Shown here: in pieces, positions 34,826 to 38,503 of the stretch
Numbering within the stretch: position 1 is the first letter of the stretch
How the letters are laid out: every line of letters begins with the position of its first letter
Translations under genes and position numbers: made by a program
Assembly: GCA_003649185.1 (NCBI GenBank)
Contig: QMRB01000006.1
Location: forward strand, 1-38,503
Origin: Thermoproteota archaeon
Lineage (GTDB): Archaea > Thermoproteota > Methanomethylicia > Culexarchaeales > B10-G16
Direction of reading: 5' to 3'
DNA: 38,503 bases
Notes under the pieces: generated by a model
What the model saw: only the letters and a program-made list of their open reading frames with translations
What the model was told of the DNA's origin: nothing
Databases searched by the model: none

Positions 34826-35914
34826 TTATTGGAGAATTCGAGGTATAGAATTTAGGACTTTGCATCCGCTACTTGTCACTAAAACCATCTCCTCTATTCT
34901 TACACCGCCGAAACCAGGAATATATATTCCTGGTTCAACAGTCACCACATTACCTTTCTCCAATATATCCCCGCTTTGAGAAGAAAGGCTGGGTGCTTCA
35001 TGGACGGAGAGTCCTACACCATGCCCTAAACCATGGTTAAAATATTTTCCATATCCATAGTGCTCAATAATTTTCCTAGCAGCCATATCAATGTTTGAGG
35101 CAGGGATACCTTCACATATTTCATCTACAGCTATACTTATAGCTTCTACAATACAATCAAATATTTCTTTAAATCTGCCTTGAATCCCGTTTCCCACCAC
35201 TCCGCTTCTAGTAATGTCAGAGCAATATCCACAATATTTTGCGCCGAGATCAATTATAACTGTTTCATTTTTATGTAAGGGTTTACTTGTGGGGGTGCCA
35301 TGAGGATATGCTGATCTAGTACCTGAGGCAACTAGGGTTCCGAAGGAAAATGCTTCTGCGCCGGCCTTTCTCATCGCATATTCCGCTTCACCTGCAAGTT
35401 CAATTTCGGAGACACCTTCATTAAGATTTTGAAATGCTGCTTCAACCCCTTTCTCAGCAATTCTCAAGGATTTTTGTATAAGATTTATTTCCTCCTCGTC
35501 CTTCACCATTCTTAACTTTCTAACTAGATTTGAACAGTCAACCAGCTCTTTGGAGATTTTCCCTTTAAAGTTTAAATATGAATTATAGGGTATGGTGGAG
35601 AGTTCTAACGCGATTTTCCCTTTAATTTCAATTCTTCTAATACACTGTAATATTAAATTTGCAAGTTCACCTCTCCGTTTCAGGGAGACTATTTCACCAA
35701 GCTTAAAGATGCTCTTAGCCTCCTCATATTCGAGTTCGGGAACTATGAGAATAGGTGCTGAAGAGGACGATACTATTAGTGCGCGGCCCCTAGGAAAACC
35801 TGTCAGATAATATATATTGGTGGCTTGAAGTATTATTGAAAGGTCTATGTTCTCTTCATCCATAAGCCCCTCTAATTTAGAAAACCTTTTTTTGAAAGAA
35901 AGGCTAGTAAGCAT
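34826..35914 (-). CDS. pepQ: M24 family Xaa-Pro dipeptidase/aminopeptidase
   Basis: A 362-aa metallopeptidase with a creatinase-like N-terminal domain (residues 1-125) and a pita-bread catalytic domain. Metal ligands are visible as [20 protein letters not shown] (two Asp), the His of [10 protein letters not shown], and the Glu residues of [14 protein letters not shown] and [10 protein letters not shown]. It removes or cleaves residues next to proline. GGTG lies 8 nt upstream of the ATG. It is divergent, 30 nt apart, from the PP-loop gene. Confidence 0.94.
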   Translation of the reverse strand: MLTSLSFKKRFSKLEGLMDEENIDLSIILQATNIYYLTGFPRGRALIVSSSSAPILIVPELEYEEAKSIFKLGEIVSLKRRGELANLILQCIRRIEIKGKIALELSTIPYNSYLNFKGKISKELVDCSNLVRKLRMVKDEEEINLIQKSLRIAEKGVEAAFQNLNEGVSEIELAGEAEYAMRKAGAEAFSFGTLVASGTRSAYPHGTPTSKPLHKNETVIIDLGAKYCGYCSDITRSGVVGNGIQGRFKEIFDCIVEAISIAVDEICEGIPASNIDMAARKIIEHYGYGKYFNHGLGHGVGLSVHEAPSLSSQSGDILEKGNVVTVEPGIYIPGFGGVRIEEMVLVTSSGCKVLNSIPRILQ

Positions 35915-35944
35915 GTTAAGAACACCGCCTAAAAGTGATCAATA

Positions 35945-36970
35945 TTGATTAGTATGGAAGACATTTTAAATATTATTGTTAAAGTTAGAAAAGAACTGGG
36001 ATATTATTACAAGAATATGCCCAAGATAATTTCAGTTAGACATGATGAACAGGAGAATAGATTATATATTTTATGTGGTGATCGTCCCGATAAGGCTGTG
36101 TTGATGGGGCCTGGTGGAAGGGTGTTATTTGAGCTGACGAGAAGGCTAAGTGTAGACTTTATAGTTGTTCGAACATACACTGATCTTTTAGTTAGAGAGG
36201 AGAGGATGGTTCAAGCTATTCGAAAAGCTAAAAGAATTGCTGAAAAATGTAAGTCTAAGAAAATTTCAAAATATATTTGGAATAGGCTTATACCGTTGGC
36301 GGAGGAGGAGCTAGCCGACTTATTGAGGAGGAAAATTCGGAAAAGAAATGTGATCGATGTTAAAACCATCGTGGCATATTCAGGTGGAATTGACAGTTCA
36401 GCCACAATCGTATATGCGAAGAACTTGGGAGGCGAGGTTATCCCTGTAACTGTTGATCCAGGACCTTTTATAATACCTAGAAGACTCAAAGAAAAGATAA
36501 TTTCCTTTACTAATAGTAACGATTTGAAGGCATTTTTCATTAAGCCATCAAATGATTTCAAAGAGATAATCGAGAACTCTATGGATGGGAGATACGCTCC
36601 CTGTAAGAGGTGCCATAACATTATAGTTGAGACTACGTATAGAGCGGCTGGAAAATTTCAAAGCGAAATAGTGTTTTTCGGCGATCTTTTACCCACAGGA
36701 AGCCACTCCATAAAAATTGAGAATGAATTGTTGCATGTCAATCTTCCAGCATATCTAGCTTTGTCTAAGAGTGACACTATAATAATCTCCAAGTTAAATG
36801 GTTATAATGTGGGAAAACTTAAATATGGATGTCCACTCTTCAGAGCTGTTGTAAGGAGGAATAAGCATCTCAAATTAGCAGCATATCAGAGAGTATTGAG
36901 AGAGACAAGGGCAGGGGTGCTTGAACCAAACCAAGCGTTAAAATTGATAAGAAGCATTGAGAAGCTTTAA
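35945..36970 (+). CDS. PP-loop ATPase with N-terminal KH-like domain
   Basis: A 341-aa protein. The PP-loop ATP-pyrophosphatase signature is AYSGGIDSSATI (about residues 142-153), with DPGPFIIPRR next. Cysteines CKRC (about 219-222) and one in KYGCPLF (about 298) match those used for sulfur transfer or Fe-S binding in tRNA thiolases such as TtcA/TtuA. Residues 28-80 look like a KH fold with VLMGPGGRVLFEL as the GxxG loop. Together they suggest an RNA-modifying (thiolating) enzyme; this is inference. The TTG start has GTGAT 5 nt upstream; ATG 35954 is the alternative. It ends in a TTAA shared with hypE. Confidence 0.8.
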   Translation: MISMEDILNIIVKVRKELGYYYKNMPKIISVRHDEQENRLYILCGDRPDKAVLMGPGGRVLFELTRRLSVDFIVVRTYTDLLVREERMVQAIRKAKRIAEKCKSKKISKYIWNRLIPLAEEELADLLRRKIRKRNVIDVKTIVAYSGGIDSSATIVYAKNLGGEVIPVTVDPGPFIIPRRLKEKIISFTNSNDLKAFFIKPSNDFKEIIENSMDGRYAPCKRCHNIIVETTYRAAGKFQSEIVFFGDLLPTGSHSIKIENELLHVNLPAYLALSKSDTIIISKLNGYNVGKLKYGCPLFRAVVRRNKHLKLAAYQRVLRETRAGVLEPNQALKLIRSIEKL

Positions 36971-37995
36971 CAGATTCTGGGCAAAGGCATACCTACAGGA
37001 GATTCCAATATTCTCTTTCCACCAATAGAAGTTTCTAAGACTACATATCCGGGATTTTCGGATCGAACTTCACCAATTATAGCTGAAGTTCTAGCGATTT
37101 CAAAGTTGCGAATAGCCTTTAGAATTTCATCTGCACGTTCACAATCAACTCCTAGGATAGCTCTACCTTCACAGGCCAAGTAGAGTGGATCTAAACCGAG
37201 CATTTCACATGCAGCTTTAACCTCAGGTTTTATTGGAATATTTTCTTCATAGATCCAGATGCTTACATTTGATTTTCTAGCCATCTCGTTTAGAGCTGCA
37301 GCGAGACCTCCTCTGGTAGGATCTTTCGCTGCTCGGAGACCACCAATCTTCATAGAAGTTTCGATAAGAGGCCATATGGGAGCAACGTCAGAAGCTATTG
37401 GGCTTTCAAATGACAATCCTTCTCTTACTGAGATTAATGAAAGTTCATGTTCACCTATGGTTCCAGTAACTATTATTTTATCGCCGGGCTTTAACCCTGA
37501 ATCTGTAATTATCGAATTCTTCTTGGCGATACCGATACCGGAGGTGGAAATTATTATCTTATCCATTTTCCCCTTAGGCATAACTTTGAAATCTCCACCC
37601 ACAATGGCAACATTATTCATAGAGGTAACCTCAACTAGAGACTCAATTATTTCGTTGAGTTTAGATATTGGAAATCCCTCTTCAACAATTATGGAATCCA
37701 TGAGCGCTAGAGGTTTGGCACCCATAACCGCAAGATCGTTGATAGTGCCACATGCTGCCAACACTCCTATGTTTCCTCCAGGAAAGAATAACGGTTCAAC
37801 CGTATAGCTGTCTGATGTGAAGACTAGTTCTAAATCTCCAAGTGGAATAGAGGCCCCATCATCCATATCCTTTAATCCTATGCCCCCAAATACATTGCCC
37901 AACTTTACTTTTTTAACTATGAGAAAGTCTATTAGTTCATTCATGGCTTGACCGCCACTTCCATGGATAAGTTCAACCTTATTCTTGATGAACAT
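36967..37995 (-). CDS. hypE: Hydrogenase maturation protein HypE
   Basis: A 342-aa AIR-synthase-like enzyme. It opens VELIHGSGGQAMNELI and has the ATP-binding segment FTSDSYTVEPLFFPGGNIG. It also has CGTINDLAVMGAKP, DPTRGGLAAALNEMA and the C-terminal PRIC, whose last cysteine carries the carbamoyl group that HypE dehydrates to the cyanide ligand of [NiFe] hydrogenases. All key features are present, so it should be active. No other hyp or hydrogenase gene lies within the window. It is convergent with the PP-loop gene. Confidence 0.96.
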   Translation of the reverse strand: MFIKNKVELIHGSGGQAMNELIDFLIVKKVKLGNVFGGIGLKDMDDGASIPLGDLELVFTSDSYTVEPLFFPGGNIGVLAACGTINDLAVMGAKPLALMDSIIVEEGFPISKLNEIIESLVEVTSMNNVAIVGGDFKVMPKGKMDKIIISTSGIGIAKKNSIITDSGLKPGDKIIVTGTIGEHELSLISVREGLSFESPIASDVAPIWPLIETSMKIGGLRAAKDPTRGGLAAALNEMARKSNVSIWIYEENIPIKPEVKAACEMLGLDPLYLACEGRAILGVDCERADEILKAIRNFEIARTSAIIGEVRSENPGYVVLETSIGGKRILESPVGMPLPRIC

Positions 37996-38077
37996 TTATC
38001 GAACCCCAAGACCATAATGTTTAATAGTAAGCGATAAAACTACCGTTTTGAATATTCGGATAAAAAGGTGAAAGGAT

Positions 38078-38473
38078 GTGAGCTATTATCAGGGTAGAGA
38101 TCTACGTAAACCTAGTGGGGGAAGGATAAGGCCATATAGAAAGAAGAGAAAATATGAGCTTGGTAGACCTCCAACAGAAACCATTCTCGGCAGAGAGGAA
38201 GTGAGGAAAGTTCAGAGAGTGAGGGGAGGAAATATCAAAGTCAGAGTGAAATATGCAACATTTGCCAACGTATTTGATCCTGAAACTAAGAAAACTCAAA
38301 GAGTGGAGATTTTAAGGGTTAAGGGTAATCCAGCAAACCCCGACTATTCGAGAAGAGGAGTTATAACTAGGGGGGCTATCATAGAGACCCCGCTTGGAGA
38401 GGCAAGAATCACATCTAGACCAGGCCAAAATGGAATAATAAATGCGATATTAGTAAAGGGGAAGAAAAGTTAA
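38078..38473 (+). CDS. rps8e: Ribosomal protein eS8 (S8e)
   Basis: A 131-aa small-subunit protein of the usual archaeal length. YYQGRDLRKPSGGRIRPYRK at the start, KYELGRPPTETILG, VRGGNIKVRVKYATFANVFD, and the C-terminal GAIIETPLGEARITSRPGQ are diagnostic. The start is GTG, with GGTGA six bases upstream. It is apparently transcribed alone from the 82-nt gap shared with divergent hypE. Confidence 0.97.
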   Translation: MSYYQGRDLRKPSGGRIRPYRKKRKYELGRPPTETILGREEVRKVQRVRGGNIKVRVKYATFANVFDPETKKTQRVEILRVKGNPANPDYSRRGVITRGAIIETPLGEARITSRPGQNGIINAILVKGKKS

Positions 38474-38503
38474 CGGCGAGACAATTGAAGAAAGAAAAAT
38501 CGA

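Noticed and set aside
36131-36210. Assigning the PP-loop gene to tilS, queC or ttuA
   Set aside because: The PP-loop is clear, but the order of the KH-like region and the cysteines does not match a specific subfamily well enough for a gene symbol.

Overview
The window is chromosomal DNA from an AT-rich archaeon. The evidence is the archaeal RNA polymerase operon (rpoH, undivided rpoB, split rpoA1/rpoA2, L30e, NusA-like), ribosomal protein S8e, tRNAs with introns at 37/38, an archaeal cis-prenyltransferase, a GPN GTPase, DUF373 and COG1340 proteins, GGTGA-type Shine-Dalgarno sites and frequent GTG/TTG starts. Split rpoA, undivided rpoB and a crenactin-sized actin fit the TACK/Asgard side of the archaea. 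I cannot name the lineage more closely. A HypE gene implies a [NiFe] hydrogenase elsewhere in the genome.

Layout. 1-8300 (minus): rpoH-rpoB-rpoA1-rpoA2, then rpl30e-nusA behind their own promoter-like box. The left edge stops on the Shine-Dalgarno of a further gene, by usual synteny rps12. 8400-14235 (minus): tRNA-Lys, a radical SAM/SPASM protein, an amidohydrolase, tRNA-Asp, an Mth938-like protein and a secreted beta-propeller protein. 14371-15194 (plus): a membrane-anchored winged-helix regulator and a small membrane protein. 15223-17199 (minus): a K+-independent-type membrane pyrophosphatase. 17303-17750 (plus): tRNA-Arg, tRNA-Tyr (intron) and tRNA-Leu (intron), followed by the decayed tail of an isoprenylcysteine methyltransferase-like gene. 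18258-19578 (minus): a second radical SAM protein and a DUF167 protein.

19688-21963 (plus) is the most interesting part: a tightly packed operon of an actin homologue, a protein combining a degenerate nuclease-like fold with a coiled coil, and a small four-cysteine protein. It looks like an archaeal cytoskeletal module whose partners I do not recognise as the known arcadins. tRNA-Glu, with a 16-nt intron, follows.

22290-26637 (plus): a small winged-helix gene with a suspect start, then an operon of glmM, a SIS-like protein, a cis-prenyltransferase and a GT2 glycosyltransferase, suggesting lipid-linked amino-sugar synthesis for surface glycans. 26634-27903 (minus): an enlarged Trm112-like zinc protein, a membrane-anchored protein and a conserved cysteine protein. 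28207-34813 (plus): a PflX-like radical SAM protein, then a dense run of zinc-ribbon protein, CinA-like protein, GPN GTPase, ADP-forming acyl-CoA synthetase beta subunit, coiled-coil protein, DUF373 membrane protein and purine nucleoside/MTA phosphorylase. The right end holds an M24 peptidase (minus), a KH-PP-loop protein (plus), hypE (minus) and rps8e (plus).

No CRISPR array, insertion sequence, rRNA or prophage was seen. All identifications come from reading motifs; no database was searched.
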